Of a stretch of 64,000 nucleotides of DNA, positions 1 through 8,496 are shown piece by piece. Each line of letters begins with the position of its first letter. The first letter of the stretch is position 1. Origin of the DNA: Streptomyces maremycinicus (lineage in GTDB: Bacteria > Actinomycetota > Actinomycetes > Streptomycetales > Streptomycetaceae); the NCBI RefSeq assembly GCF_001184025.1, contig NZ_BBYG01000008.1, forward strand, positions 1-64,000, given 5' to 3'. The notes beneath the pieces were generated by a model, which saw nothing but the letters and a program-made list of their open reading frames with translations, had not been told where the DNA came from and searched no databases. A program made the position numbers and the translations under genes.

Positions 1-13
1 GTTCGGGCTCGTT

Positions 14-19
14 TATGGT
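14..19 (+). promoter_or_regulatory. Possible -10 element of a leaderless transcript
   Basis: TATGGT lies six bases before the ATG at 26 and no Shine-Dalgarno sequence is visible between them. This is the spacing of a leaderless Streptomyces message. The -35 region would fall at the window edge and cannot be judged. Confidence 0.3.
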
Positions 20-25
20 CTAGTC

Positions 26-670
26 ATGCGCTACGACCTGGTGATTTTCGACAATGACGGTGTCCTGGTGGACAGTGAGCCGATCTCCAATCGGCTGCTG
101 GCCGCCTATCTGACCGAGATCGGGCACCCCACCTCGTACGAGGACTCCATCCGTGACTACATGGGGTCCGCGATGCATCGCATCCACGACCTGGTCCAGG
201 AGCGCACCGGGCGGTCGCTGCCGACGGACTTCGACGACACCTTCCACCGGCGGGTGTTCGCGGCCTTCGAGCAGGAGCTCGAGCCCGTGGCCGGCGCTGT
301 GGACGTGCTCGCGAAGCTGACCGCGGACGGTGTGGCGTACTGCGTGGCGTCGTCCGGGAGCCATGAGCGGATCCGGGTGGGGCATCGGAAGACCGGGCTG
401 GACCGGTGGTTCGAGGATGCGCGGATCTTCAGCTCGCAGGATGTCGGGAAGGGGAAGCCCGCGCCGGATCTCTTCCTGCACGCGGCCCGGCGGATGGGGG
501 TGGCGCCGGAGCGGTGTGTGGTGGTCGAGGACAGTCCGCTGGGGGTGCGGGCGGCGGTGGCGGCCGGGATGGACGTGTACGGCTTCACCGCGATGACGCC
601 CGCCGAGAAGCTCGCGGGGGCCACTCAACTCTTCGACGACCTGGGGCAGTTGCCTGACCTGCTGATCTGA
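26..670 (+). CDS. HAD-family sugar-phosphate-type phosphatase
   Basis: A 214-residue haloacid dehalogenase-superfamily hydrolase of the beta-phosphoglucomutase/phosphonatase subfamily. Motif I is the nucleophile region with D9 and D11 in FDNDGVLVDSE; motif II is the Ser pair at 109-110 in CVASSGS; motif III is K144 in GKGKPAPD; motif IV is E168-D169 in VVEDS. A helical cap domain fits between motifs I and II (about residues 18-90). Such enzymes dephosphorylate small cytoplasmic metabolites; the substrate cannot be read from sequence. It may be translated from a leaderless message. The following membrane protein is on the same strand 92 bases downstream. Confidence 0.85.
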   Translation: MRYDLVIFDNDGVLVDSEPISNRLLAAYLTEIGHPTSYEDSIRDYMGSAMHRIHDLVQERTGRSLPTDFDDTFHRRVFAAFEQELEPVAGAVDVLAKLTADGVAYCVASSGSHERIRVGHRKTGLDRWFEDARIFSSQDVGKGKPAPDLFLHAARRMGVAPERCVVVEDSPLGVRAAVAAGMDVYGFTAMTPAEKLAGATQLFDDLGQLPDLLI

Positions 671-762
671 CGGACGATCCGGTGCCGGGCTGACATTTGT
701 CATGCGTAGCTCCGGACGATCGTTTCTACTGGGGGACCCCCGCTCGCGGCGAAGCTGGGGGC

Positions 763-1473
763 ATGACGACGAACCAGCACAAGAAGCAGAACGCCTTCGC
801 CCCGCTCATCGTGGACGTGGCGGTGCCGCTCGGGTCGTACTACCTCTTCAAGGGCGCGTTCGGGATGAGCACCTTCGCCGCTCTCGCCTGGAGCAGCCTG
901 GTGCCGGCCGGGCGGACCGTGTGGAGCGCGGTCAGCGGGCGGACGGTCAACGGGCTCGCCGGGCTCATCCTCGTCGTCAACGTCGTGGGGCTCGCGCTCA
1001 GCCTGGTCTCCGGTGATCCGCGGCTGATGCTGGCCAAGGACAGTGGGGTGAGCAGCACGATCGGGATCGGGATCCTGGTCTCCGTCGCGCTGGGGAGGCC
1101 GATGATGACCGCCGCGGTCAAGCCGTTCCTGGTGAAGGGGGACGCGGTCCGGGAGGCTGCCTGGGAGCGGCTGGAGAGCGGTGTGTCGGTCGCGTCGGCG
1201 GACTTCCTCCGGCGGGAGCGGGCCTTCTCGGTCGTCTGGGGTGTGGTGCTGCTCGTCGAGTGCGTCGTGCGGGTCGTGGGGGCGTACACGGTGCCGGTGG
1301 ACACCATGGTGTGGCTCGGTTCCGTGGTCATGGTGGTGGCGATGGGGATCGGGTTCGTCGTCGGCGGGGCGCTGGGGGCCGGGCCGATGGCGGCGATGGT
1401 CGGCTTCGAGACGAGGGCCGGGGAGGCCGCGCCGACCGGTGCCGACGTGCCCGAGGTCGCTCTCGCCCGGTGA
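763..1473 (+). CDS. VC0807-family integral membrane protein
   Basis: A 236-residue hydrophobic protein with about five to six membrane segments (for example roughly residues 12-30, 60-80, 98-112, 155-175 and 185-210) separated by basic loops. It resembles the VC0807 family of uncharacterised membrane proteins, from the pattern of an N-terminal PLGSYYLFKGAFG segment and a following SGRT loop. An upstream in-frame GTG at 697 would add 22 residues with no membrane character, so the ATG at 763 behind a G-rich stretch is preferred. Function is unknown. Confidence 0.7.
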   Translation: MTTNQHKKQNAFAPLIVDVAVPLGSYYLFKGAFGMSTFAALAWSSLVPAGRTVWSAVSGRTVNGLAGLILVVNVVGLALSLVSGDPRLMLAKDSGVSSTIGIGILVSVALGRPMMTAAVKPFLVKGDAVREAAWERLESGVSVASADFLRRERAFSVVWGVVLLVECVVRVVGAYTVPVDTMVWLGSVVMVVAMGIGFVVGGALGAGPMAAMVGFETRAGEAAPTGADVPEVALAR

Positions 1474-1549
1474 AGTCCGGGAAAGCTGAGGAGAATTCAT
1501 CTTTGGCTGGATCTACCCACGAGTACGCAGGGGCCCTACGCTCGCCGCC

Positions 1550-2785
1550 ATGACAGAAGTGCTGCGGCGCGGTAGGGCCTCTTTGGCGTTCAGCTTTTTC
1601 GCGCAGGGCGCTGCCTTCGCTCTGCTGGTGACCAGGATCCCGGCCATCCAGGACAGGTACGAGGTCTCGGACGCGCTGCTGCCCGTCTTCCTGGCCGCGG
1701 TGCCGATCCTGGCCGGGGTGGGGAGCGTGTCGACCGAGCATCTGGTGAAGCGGATACCGCCCAGCCGGGTGCTGCGGTGGTCCCAGCCGGTGGTGCTGCT
1801 GGCGCTGCTCGGGGTCGGGGCCGGGCGGGGGATGGTCGAGCTGGGTGCCGCGCTGGGCGTCTTCGGTCTCGCCGTCGGCGCGCTGGACGCCTCGATGAAC
1901 ATGCTCGGGGTGAGTCTCCAGCGGGCGTACGGGCGCAGCATCATGCTCAGCTTCCATGCCGTGTTCAGTCTGGGCGGGATCGTGGGGGCCTCGCTGGCGT
2001 GGGTGGGGGCGCACTGGCATCTCGCGCTGTGGGTGTCGTACCTGCCGGTGGTGGCGGTGCTGCTGCCGGCCGCCCTGGTGGGGAGCCGTTGGTATGTGGA
2101 CGGCGACGGCGACGGGGGCGCTGAGGGCGACAAGGCGGGTGACGCCGAGGCGGGCGGCGGCGGTACGGGCGTCGTCTTCAAGCTGCTGCTGCCGCTGTGT
2201 CTGGTGATGAGCTTCGCCTATATCGGGGACTCGACGGTCTCCAACTGGAGCGCGAAGTACCTTCAGGACGTGCTGGGCAGCAGCGAGCAGCTGGCCACCG
2301 TCCCGTACAACGTCTACATGGTGACCACGCTGCTCGGGCGGGCCATCGGGGACTTCGGGGTGCGGCGGTTCGGGGCCGCGGCGGTGGTGCGGCTGGGGGC
2401 GCTGGTGGCGGCGGCCGGGTTCGCGGTGGTGGCCGTCGCGCCGGGTGCGTGGGTGGGCATGCTCGGGTTCACGCTCGTGGGGCTGGGGTTGTGTGTGCTG
2501 GTGCCGCAGACGTTCGCGGCGGCGGGGCGGCTGTTCCCGGGGGCTTCGGACGCTGCGATCGCCCGTCTCAACATCTTCAATTACGTCGGCTTCCTGATCG
2601 GTTCGCCGTTGGTGGGGGCGATCGGGGACGCCTGGAGCTACCGGGGCGCGATGGTGGTGCCGATGGTGTTGGTGCTGGTGACGTTGGTGTACGCCCGGTC
2701 GTTCGCCGCTCAACCGGACCGATACGGTGGCGGGCATGAGCGGCCGCGCACAGCTGATGTGGGACGAGGCAGTAACGGGCTATGA
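1550..2785 (+). CDS. MFS transporter
   Basis: A 411-residue major facilitator with about twelve predicted membrane helices and a charged, Gly/Asp-rich central loop (about residues 183-205) between the two six-helix halves. The N-terminus (GRASLAFSFFAQGAAFALLVTRIPAIQ) is typical of the YbjJ/fucose-permease-like branch of bacterial MFS proteins. Substrate unknown. Its last 50 bases overlap the start of the acuC-like gene in another frame, so the two are probably cotranscribed and translationally linked. The final 20 or so residues are hydrophilic and are encoded within that overlap. Confidence 0.8.
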   Translation: MTEVLRRGRASLAFSFFAQGAAFALLVTRIPAIQDRYEVSDALLPVFLAAVPILAGVGSVSTEHLVKRIPPSRVLRWSQPVVLLALLGVGAGRGMVELGAALGVFGLAVGALDASMNMLGVSLQRAYGRSIMLSFHAVFSLGGIVGASLAWVGAHWHLALWVSYLPVVAVLLPAALVGSRWYVDGDGDGGAEGDKAGDAEAGGGGTGVVFKLLLPLCLVMSFAYIGDSTVSNWSAKYLQDVLGSSEQLATVPYNVYMVTTLLGRAIGDFGVRRFGAAAVVRLGALVAAAGFAVVAVAPGAWVGMLGFTLVGLGLCVLVPQTFAAAGRLFPGASDAAIARLNIFNYVGFLIGSPLVGAIGDAWSYRGAMVVPMVLVLVTLVYARSFAAQPDRYGGGHERPRTADVGRGSNGL

Positions 2786-3908
2786 CTTCGGGCCCGAGCA
2801 TCCGATGGATCCGGTTCGGCTGGATCTGACCCGGAGGCTGGTCGGTGCCCTGGGGCTCGACCGGGAGGTCGACGTCGTCGCGGCGAAGCCCGCCGGGGAG
2901 TCGACGTTGCGGCTCGTGCATCGGGAGGACTACATCCGGGCCGTCAGGGCGGCGTCGGTGGAGCCGGGATCGGCGGACCAGTCGTACGGGCTCGGGACGA
3001 TGGACGATCCGGCCTTCGCGGGGATGCACGAGGTGTCCGCGCTCATCGCCGGGCTGTCCGTCGGGGCGGCGGAGGCCGTGTGGCGGGGGGAGGCGCTGCA
3101 CGCGGTGAACTTCGCGGGTGGGCTGCACCACGCGATGCCGGGCGGGGCGTCGGGGTTCTGTATCTACAACGACGCTTCGCTGGCGATCGCGCGGTTGCTG
3201 GAGCTGGGTGCCGAGCGGGTCGCGTATGTGGATGTGGACGTGCATCACGGGGACGGCGTGCAGGCGGCGTTCTGGGACGACCCGCGGGTGCTGACGATCT
3301 CCCTGCACGAGCATCCGCGCACCCTGTTCCCGCAGACCGGGTGGCCGGAGGAGACGGGTGGGGAGCGGGCGGTGGGGTCCGCGGTCAACGTGGCGCTGCC
3401 GGCGGGGACCGGGGACGCGGGGTGGCTGCGGGCGTTCCACTCGGTGGTGCCGGAGCTGATCGCCGATTTCCGGCCGGATGTGCTGGTGAGCCAGCACGGG
3501 GCCGACACACACTTCGAGGATCCGCTGGCTCATCTCGCGGTGTCGCTCGACGCGCAGCGGGCCGTGCAGGTCGCCTGTCATGAGCTGGCGCACGAGTACG
3601 CCGGGGGCAGGTGGGTCGCGCTCGGTGGGGGCGGGTACGCGGTGGTGGAGGTGGTGCCGAGGTCGTGGACGCATCTGGTGGGGGTGGCGGCGGGGGTGCC
3701 GGTGGCGCCGGAGACGGTGATTCCGGAGGGGTGGCGGCAGGAGGTGTTCGCTCGTACGCGGCAGTTGGGGCCGGTGCGGATGACCGACGGGCGGTGGCCG
3801 GTGGGGTGGGCCGGGTGGGAGTCGGGGTACGACCCCGCCGATCGGCTGGACCAGGCGGTGCTGGCCACGCGGCGGGCGGCGTTTCCGTTGCGGGGGTTGT
3901 TGCCGTAG
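2736..3908 (+). CDS. acuC: AcuC-like class I/II deacetylase (acetoin utilisation protein family)
   Basis: A 390-residue zinc-dependent arginase/deacetylase-fold enzyme related to histone deacetylases. The catalytic His pair is H131-H132 in GGLHHAMPGGASG; the zinc ligands are D168 and H170 in YVDVDVHHGDG and D257 in SQHGADTHFEDPL. Bacterial AcuC removes acetyl groups from acetyl-CoA synthetase and other lysine-acetylated proteins. An in-frame GTG lies three codons upstream at 2727, but the ATG at 2736 gives the usual MSG-type N-terminus. The gene overlaps the end of the MFS gene. Length is normal for the family. Confidence 0.85.
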   Translation: MSGRAQLMWDEAVTGYDFGPEHPMDPVRLDLTRRLVGALGLDREVDVVAAKPAGESTLRLVHREDYIRAVRAASVEPGSADQSYGLGTMDDPAFAGMHEVSALIAGLSVGAAEAVWRGEALHAVNFAGGLHHAMPGGASGFCIYNDASLAIARLLELGAERVAYVDVDVHHGDGVQAAFWDDPRVLTISLHEHPRTLFPQTGWPEETGGERAVGSAVNVALPAGTGDAGWLRAFHSVVPELIADFRPDVLVSQHGADTHFEDPLAHLAVSLDAQRAVQVACHELAHEYAGGRWVALGGGGYAVVEVVPRSWTHLVGVAAGVPVAPETVIPEGWRQEVFARTRQLGPVRMTDGRWPVGWAGWESGYDPADRLDQAVLATRRAAFPLRGLLP

Positions 3909-4020
3909 GTCGTGGCGGTGGTGGGCGGGACGTGGTGGGCGGGATGGGTTTCGCCCCCGCCGCCCTTACCCGCTCCCATCCCTCTCAGGGGGCTGCGCCT
4001 CCTGTGACCCCCGGTCGGCC

Positions 4021-4055
4021 TGGACGGCCTCGTCCTCGAGCGCCGGACGGGCTGA
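4021..4055. repeat. Dispersed Streptomyces intergenic repeat element
   Basis: The 35-base stretch containing CTCGTCCTCGAGCGCCGGAC and then GGGCTGA matches, from memory, a short element seen many times between genes in Streptomyces genomes (usually with TCAAACGCC instead of TCGAGCGCC). It lies in the 295-base gap after acuC. No other function is evident there. Confidence 0.5.
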
Positions 4056-4203
4056 GGGAGGGCGGGCCGGTGTTCGAGCTCTCGGTCTCCTCGGTTTCCT
4101 CGGTCGGCGGCGGGTGGGCTCGGGTGGGGTGTTGTTACGCCGACTGTGGGGTGTGGGGGCCGTTTTCGCCCCGGGGGTCGGTTCGTCCGTCAGCATCGGT
4201 TGC

Positions 4204-5019
4204 GTGTTGAGTTCCGGGGCGCTTCGGGCGCATCTGCTTGCCGCGCGGTTGGCCGGGGCGGTGGCGACCTCCCGGGAGGAGAGTCTGCGCAGTTACCGGC
4301 TCTTCGCCGCTCGTGATCCCCGAGTGCTGATCGGCCTTGATCCCGAGCGGAGTTGGGGGCAGCGGGAGCTGATCGCGCTGATGGCCGCCAAGTGTGGGGT
4401 TTCGGCCGATCCCGGCTGCGTTTCCGGGCATGATGTGATCGATCCTGAGCGCACGCTGGTCGCGCTGGACGCTTTCGCGGACCGGCTCGCATCGGTAGCC
4501 CAGCGTGGCGCGCCCGTGCTGCTGGGTACCGGGCATCCGCATCGGCTGCTGGGGTTCTACGCCGCGATCGCAGACGCTTTGTCGGCGGTGGGATGTGAAG
4601 TCCTCACCCCGGCGCAGGGTCGCTGTGTCGACATAACGACCCGGTTCGGTCTACGTACGCACAACCTCGACTACGTACGGGGCGTCGCGGTCGTCCGGGA
4701 GGCGGGTGTCGAACGCGCCGGTTGTGCGACCGGTGCGCACAGCCATTCACCGCTCCCGGTTCGGGTCGCGCTGGCGGCGGCCGCCGAGGGCGGGGGGCCG
4801 CTGCCCGAGCTGGTCGTCGGGGACCACGGCTGGGTCTGCGGGGCAGGTCAGCTGGGGTTCGAGGCCATCGGGCTGGCGGACACCGACGACCCCGCGCTGT
4901 TCGTGGGCGAGGCCGAGGGAGTCGTGTCCGTCGTCGTTCCACTTGATGACGCCGTGCGGTCCGCTTACTACAGGCCGCTGACCCGCTACGTACTCAATCG
5001 AGCGTGTCTGTCACAGTAG
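4204..5019 (+). CDS. Conserved actinobacterial protein, often labelled phosphatase
   Basis: About 271 residues, not assigned to a characterised enzyme. Visible conserved-looking segments are LLGTGHPHRLLGFY near residues 108-121, ARDPRV near the N-terminus, and a C-terminal block with VGDHGWVCGAGQLGFEAIG followed by DTDDPALFV. The His/Asp-rich motifs would suit metal-dependent phosphoryl or hydrolytic chemistry, but that is inference. The frame is open back to 4114; GTG at 4204 is chosen because the preceding 30 residues look like non-coding Gly/Val-rich translation. It lies just upstream of the BldC-like gene. Confidence 0.6.
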   Translation: MLSSGALRAHLLAARLAGAVATSREESLRSYRLFAARDPRVLIGLDPERSWGQRELIALMAAKCGVSADPGCVSGHDVIDPERTLVALDAFADRLASVAQRGAPVLLGTGHPHRLLGFYAAIADALSAVGCEVLTPAQGRCVDITTRFGLRTHNLDYVRGVAVVREAGVERAGCATGAHSHSPLPVRVALAAAAEGGGPLPELVVGDHGWVCGAGQLGFEAIGLADTDDPALFVGEAEGVVSVVVPLDDAVRSAYYRPLTRYVLNRACLSQ

Positions 5020-5153
5020 GCCGCTGATGGGTGCACCTCTTCCCCACTCGCATCACCCGCCCCTACATTGGGGAGTGAGCACGCAGCGACGAAGAGTCAC
5101 CGGAAGGGGAAGCCGGTGGCCGTCGAGTCGAGTGCGGAAGGTTCAGGTGTGTC

Positions 5154-5366
5154 ATGGGTGCAGCCGGCGAGAGGCCTCTGAACGAGGTTCAGTTCCTTAC
5201 CGTGGCGGAAGTCGCCTCGGTGATGCGAGTGTCGAAGATGACCGTGTACCGACTGGTGCACAGCGGTCATCTGCCCGCGATCCGGGTGGGGCGGTCCTTC
5301 CGCGTCCCCGAGCAAGCGGTGCACGAGTACCTCCGCGAGAGCTACGTGGGGGTGGAAACCGCCTGA
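5154..5366 (+). CDS. bdtA: BldC-like small DNA-binding protein (excisionase-family HTH)
   Basis: A 70-residue protein that is almost entirely one MerR/excisionase-type winged helix-turn-helix: FLTVAEVASVMRVSKMTVYR is the helix-turn-helix and the Arg-rich turn IRVGRSFRVPEQAV is the wing. It is a paralogue of the developmental regulator BldC; I recall an orthologue in S. coelicolor named BdtA in this same position, upstream of the bldN region. Such proteins bind DNA as cooperative head-to-tail oligomers. Start: ATG with AGGT five bases upstream. The 128-base leader contains an inverted repeat CACCGG/CCGGTG around 5099-5119. Confidence 0.75.
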   Translation: MGAAGERPLNEVQFLTVAEVASVMRVSKMTVYRLVHSGHLPAIRVGRSFRVPEQAVHEYLRESYVGVETA

Positions 5367-5543
5367 CGGCCAGGGTCTGTCCGACAGGGCAGCACCGGGG
5401 TGGGGCCCGGCCTCAGGGCCGTCTCGGGCCCCTCCCGCCCCTCGATTACGACCTCAGCGCTCGGGCGGGTAGGCTAGCCCCTCGTAGGTCGTATGGGCCC
5501 ATGGCGCCCAGCACCGAGTGATGAGAAGTGAGCGAGGGTAGTC

Positions 5544-5642
5544 GTGGGCTCTGTTATCAAGAAGCGGCGCAAGCGGATGGCCAAGAAGAAGCACCGCAAG
5601 CTGCTCAAGCGCACGCGCGTTCAGCGTCGCAACAAGAAGTAA
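5544..5642 (+). CDS. Ribosomal protein bS22 (AURKAIP1/COX24-type)
   Basis: A 32-residue, extremely basic peptide beginning [19 protein letters not shown] and ending RVQRRNKK. This is the tiny actinobacterial small-subunit ribosomal protein bS22, usually annotated as an AURKAIP1/COX24 domain protein. GTG start with a GAGGG Shine-Dalgarno six bases upstream, and a TAA stop. A strong terminator follows 58 bases after the stop, so it is probably a monocistronic, highly expressed gene. Confidence 0.9.
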   Translation: MGSVIKKRRKRMAKKKHRKLLKRTRVQRRNKK

Positions 5643-5700
5643 GCGCCGGCAGGAGTAAGCGCAAGCACTTACTTCGCGCGACGCGAGCCGCGTAGGCGTG

Positions 5701-5738
5701 GTGTGGCCCCCCACCGTGTTATCGGTGGGGGGCCACAC
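5701..5738 (+). terminator. Strong intrinsic-type hairpin after bS22
   Basis: A perfect 16-base-pair stem (GTGTGGCCCCCCACCG pairing with its complement) around a six-base TGTTAT loop. The U-tract is poor, as is common for Streptomyces terminators. The 303-base interval 5643-5945 otherwise holds only this hairpin and the leader of the next operon. Confidence 0.85.
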
Positions 5739-5945
5739 GCATATCCGGGTGCCCGTACGGTCCGCTGAACACCGTGCGTACGTCTGGACGTGCACCATGG
5801 CTGATCTGGTCGTATGACCGAAGGGTTCTCGTCACTTCGAGCATCGGGTGGTCATCACAGCGCAACATCGACCCGCTAGGTTGGCCCGCAGACGGGAACT
5901 CGGCAGGGCAGCCGGCGGTTCCAGGACGGAAGGAAGGCGCGGATC

Positions 5946-7016
5946 TTGGGAAAGGTCGTGCTCGTTACCGGAGTGGCCCGTCAGCTGGGGGGCCGGTTCG
6001 TACGACGGATCCAGCGTGACCCACAGGTCGACCGCGTGGTCGCCGTGGACGCGGTGCGGCCCGAGCACCATCTCGGCGGCGCCGACTTCATCGAGGCCGA
6101 CATCCGGCAGCCCACCATCGCGCGGGTGCTCGCCGAGACCGGGGCCGACACGGTCGTCCACCTGGACGTGACGGCGACGGCGCTGGGCAGGGGCAGCCGG
6201 ACCACGGTCAAGGAGACCAACGTCATCGGGACCATGCAGCTGCTCGGCGCCTGTCAGAAGTCGCCTCATGTGAAGCGGCTGGTGGTCAAGTCCGCGACCA
6301 ACGTCTACGGGTCCGCGCCGCGTGATCCCGCAGTGTTCACCGAGACGACCCCGCCCAAGTCGCTGCCCAGCGGTGGCTTCGCCAAGGACGCCGTCGAGGT
6401 CGAGGGGTATGTGCGCGGGTTCGCCCGGCGGCGGCCCGATGTAGCCGTGTGCGTGCTGCGGTTCGCCAACATCCTGGGGCCGACCGCCGAGACGCCGCTC
6501 GCCTCGTACTTCTCGCTGCCGGTGCTGCCCACCGTGCTCGGCTACGACCCCCGGCTCCAGTTCGTGCACGAGGACGACGTGATCGAGGTGCTGCGGATCG
6601 CCTCGCACGAACCTCGGCGGGGCACCCTCAACAGCGGCACGTTCAACATCGCCGGGGACGGCGTGCTGTTGCTGTCGCAGTGTTCGCGACGGCTCGGGCG
6701 GCTCACCGTGCCCCTGCTGCTGCCCGCCGTCACCTGGGCCGGGTCGCTGGTGCGTACGCTGGGCATGACGGACTTCTCGCCCGAGCAGATCCGGCTGCTC
6801 ACCCACGGCCGGGTCGTGTCCACGGACCAGATGCGCGAGACGCTGGGGTTCCTGCCGCGGTACACCACGGCGGAGACCTTCGCGGACTTCGCGCGCAGTC
6901 ACGGACCCGGACTCCTGCCGCCCGAGGCCGTTGCCGGGGCCGTCGACCGGATCGCCGCGCTGTCCCTGGACGGCGGTCACCCCGCGGTTCACCTCCCGAC
7001 GCAGAGCGCCAACTGA
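5946..7016 (+). CDS. NAD-dependent epimerase/dehydratase-like SDR protein
   Basis: A 356-residue extended short-chain dehydrogenase-like protein. The N-terminal nucleotide-binding turn is VLVTGVARQLGGRFV. The usual catalytic YxxxK is not obvious: after SATNVYGSAP the expected position reads GGFAKDAVEVEGY, with Phe where Tyr is expected, so it may bind NAD(P) without classical redox chemistry. The TTG start is supported by a GGAAGGAAGG Shine-Dalgarno eight bases upstream. The acyltransferase gene follows after 14 bases, so the two probably form one operon acting on lipid or envelope metabolism; the substrate is unknown. Confidence 0.75.
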   Translation: MGKVVLVTGVARQLGGRFVRRIQRDPQVDRVVAVDAVRPEHHLGGADFIEADIRQPTIARVLAETGADTVVHLDVTATALGRGSRTTVKETNVIGTMQLLGACQKSPHVKRLVVKSATNVYGSAPRDPAVFTETTPPKSLPSGGFAKDAVEVEGYVRGFARRRPDVAVCVLRFANILGPTAETPLASYFSLPVLPTVLGYDPRLQFVHEDDVIEVLRIASHEPRRGTLNSGTFNIAGDGVLLLSQCSRRLGRLTVPLLLPAVTWAGSLVRTLGMTDFSPEQIRLLTHGRVVSTDQMRETLGFLPRYTTAETFADFARSHGPGLLPPEAVAGAVDRIAALSLDGGHPAVHLPTQSAN

Positions 7017-7030
7017 GGAGCGCATCAACG

Positions 7031-8101
7031 ATGGCGGATGCCAAGGTCATTCCGTTCGACGACGACCGGTCCCGGGGGAGCGCCGTGACGCGGCCGCCCC
7101 GGCGCCGGGGCGCGGTGAGCCGGCGCCGGAACGGCGAGCCCGCGCCGGTCCGGGAGATCGGTGAGGCCGAGGAGGTCGGTGAGGTCCAGCCCCTGCCCAC
7201 CAGGGCTGTTGGGCAGGATGATGTTCCTGTGACGGGTGAGCAACGGCTGGACACGGACGCGGGCGGCCTGGAGCGGCGGATCGCGGGTGGACTGTCCTTC
7301 CTGCGCCGGCGTCTCACGGGCGACTACGAGGTCGACGACTTCGGCTATGACGAGGAGCTGACCGACCAGGTCCTCATGTCCCTGCTGCGGCCGCTGTACG
7401 AGAAGTACTTCCGGGTCGAGGTGAAGGGTGTCGAGAACATCCCGGCGGAGGGCGGCGCGCTGATCGTCGCCAACCACTCCGGGACGCTTCCGCTGGACGG
7501 CCTGATGATGCAGGTCGCCGTCCACGACCATCACCCGGCGGGCCGTCACCTGCGGCTCCTGGCCGCCGATCTCGTCTTCGTGCTGCCGGTCGTCAACGAG
7601 TTGGCGCGCAAGCTCGGGCACACCCTCGCCTGCGCGGAGGACGCCGAACGGCTGCTCGCGCAGGGCGAGCTGGTCGGGGTGATGCCGGAGGGCTTCAAGG
7701 GCATCGGGAAGCCCTTCAGCGAGCGCTACAAGCTTCAGCGGTTCGGCCGGGGTGGCTTCGTCTCCACGGCACTGCGCCAGGGCGCGCCGATCATCCCCTG
7801 CTCGATCGTCGGGGCGGAGGAGATCTACCCGATGATCGGCAACGCGAAGACGCTGGCACGGGTGCTGGGCTTCCCGTACTTCCCGCTGACGCCGACCTTC
7901 CCGTGGCTGGGTCCCCTGGGTGGGATCCCGCTGCCGACGAAGTGGACGATCCAGTTCGGCGAGCCGATCCCGACGGACGGCTACCCGCCGGAGGCAGCGG
8001 AGGACCCGATGCTGATGTTCAACCTGACGGACCAGGTCCGCGAGCAGATCCAGCACACGCTGTACAAGCTGCTGGTGCAGCGGCGGTCGGTGTTCTTCTG
8101 A
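7031..8101 (+). CDS. PlsC-type lysophospholipid/glycerol acyltransferase
   Basis: A 356-residue protein with a disordered, Arg- and Glu-rich N-terminal 100 residues and a C-terminal PlsC acyltransferase domain. The acceptor motif reads NHSGTLPLDG with H149 and D156, a longer spacing than the classical HX4D. The second block is VMPEGFKG, corresponding to the FPEG motif. Such enzymes acylate lysophosphatidate or related lipids at the inner membrane face. It sits 14 bases behind the SDR gene. The last 34 bases of the gene are the start of a 148-base tandem duplication that continues downstream. Confidence 0.8.
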   Translation: MADAKVIPFDDDRSRGSAVTRPPRRRGAVSRRRNGEPAPVREIGEAEEVGEVQPLPTRAVGQDDVPVTGEQRLDTDAGGLERRIAGGLSFLRRRLTGDYEVDDFGYDEELTDQVLMSLLRPLYEKYFRVEVKGVENIPAEGGALIVANHSGTLPLDGLMMQVAVHDHHPAGRHLRLLAADLVFVLPVVNELARKLGHTLACAEDAERLLAQGELVGVMPEGFKGIGKPFSERYKLQRFGRGGFVSTALRQGAPIIPCSIVGAEEIYPMIGNAKTLARVLGFPYFPLTPTFPWLGPLGGIPLPTKWTIQFGEPIPTDGYPPEAAEDPMLMFNLTDQVREQIQHTLYKLLVQRRSVFF

Positions 8102-8404
8102 CGGGTGGCGATGGCCCGGGGTTCGTGGCCGGGGTTCGGTGGGCCGTCGGGCGGAGTCCGGCGCGGCCGTTCGAAGCCCGCGGAGCGGTGCGAGGGCGGC
8201 GGGGGGAGGGGCGGAGCTGCTGGTGCAGCGGCGGTCGGTGTTCTTCTGACGGGTGGTGATGGGCCGGGGTTCGTGGCCGGGGTTCGGTGGGCCGTCGGGC
8301 GGAGTCCGGCGCGGCCGTTCGAAGCCCGCGGAGCGGTGCGAGGGCGGTAGAGGGAGGGGCCGAGCTGCTGGTGCAGCGGCGGTCGGTGTTCTTCTGACGG
8401 GTGG
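8068..8404. repeat. 148-base tandem duplication spanning a gene end
   Basis: Copy 1 runs 8068-8215, copy 2 8216-8363, and a third partial copy of 41 bases 8364-8404. The unit starts inside the acyltransferase gene (GCTGCTGGTGCAGCGG), includes its TGA and continues into intergenic DNA. Copies differ at only a few positions. Together with the hairpin at 8436 it accounts for the whole 395-base gap before rsbN. Confidence 0.9.
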
Positions 8405-8435
8405 CCATGAGCCGGGCGGGTTGCTTCGGGTACGG

Positions 8436-8473
8436 CTGTGGGGGCGCTCCTCTTGAGAGGGGCGCCCCCACAG
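8436..8473. terminator. Bidirectional terminator between acyltransferase and rsbN
   Basis: An 18-base-pair stem (CTGTGGGGGCGCTCCTCT and its complement with one mismatch) around a two-base TG centre, placed between two convergent genes. Confidence 0.85.
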
Positions 8474-8496
8474 GTGTCGTGCGGGTCGGGTCCGGG

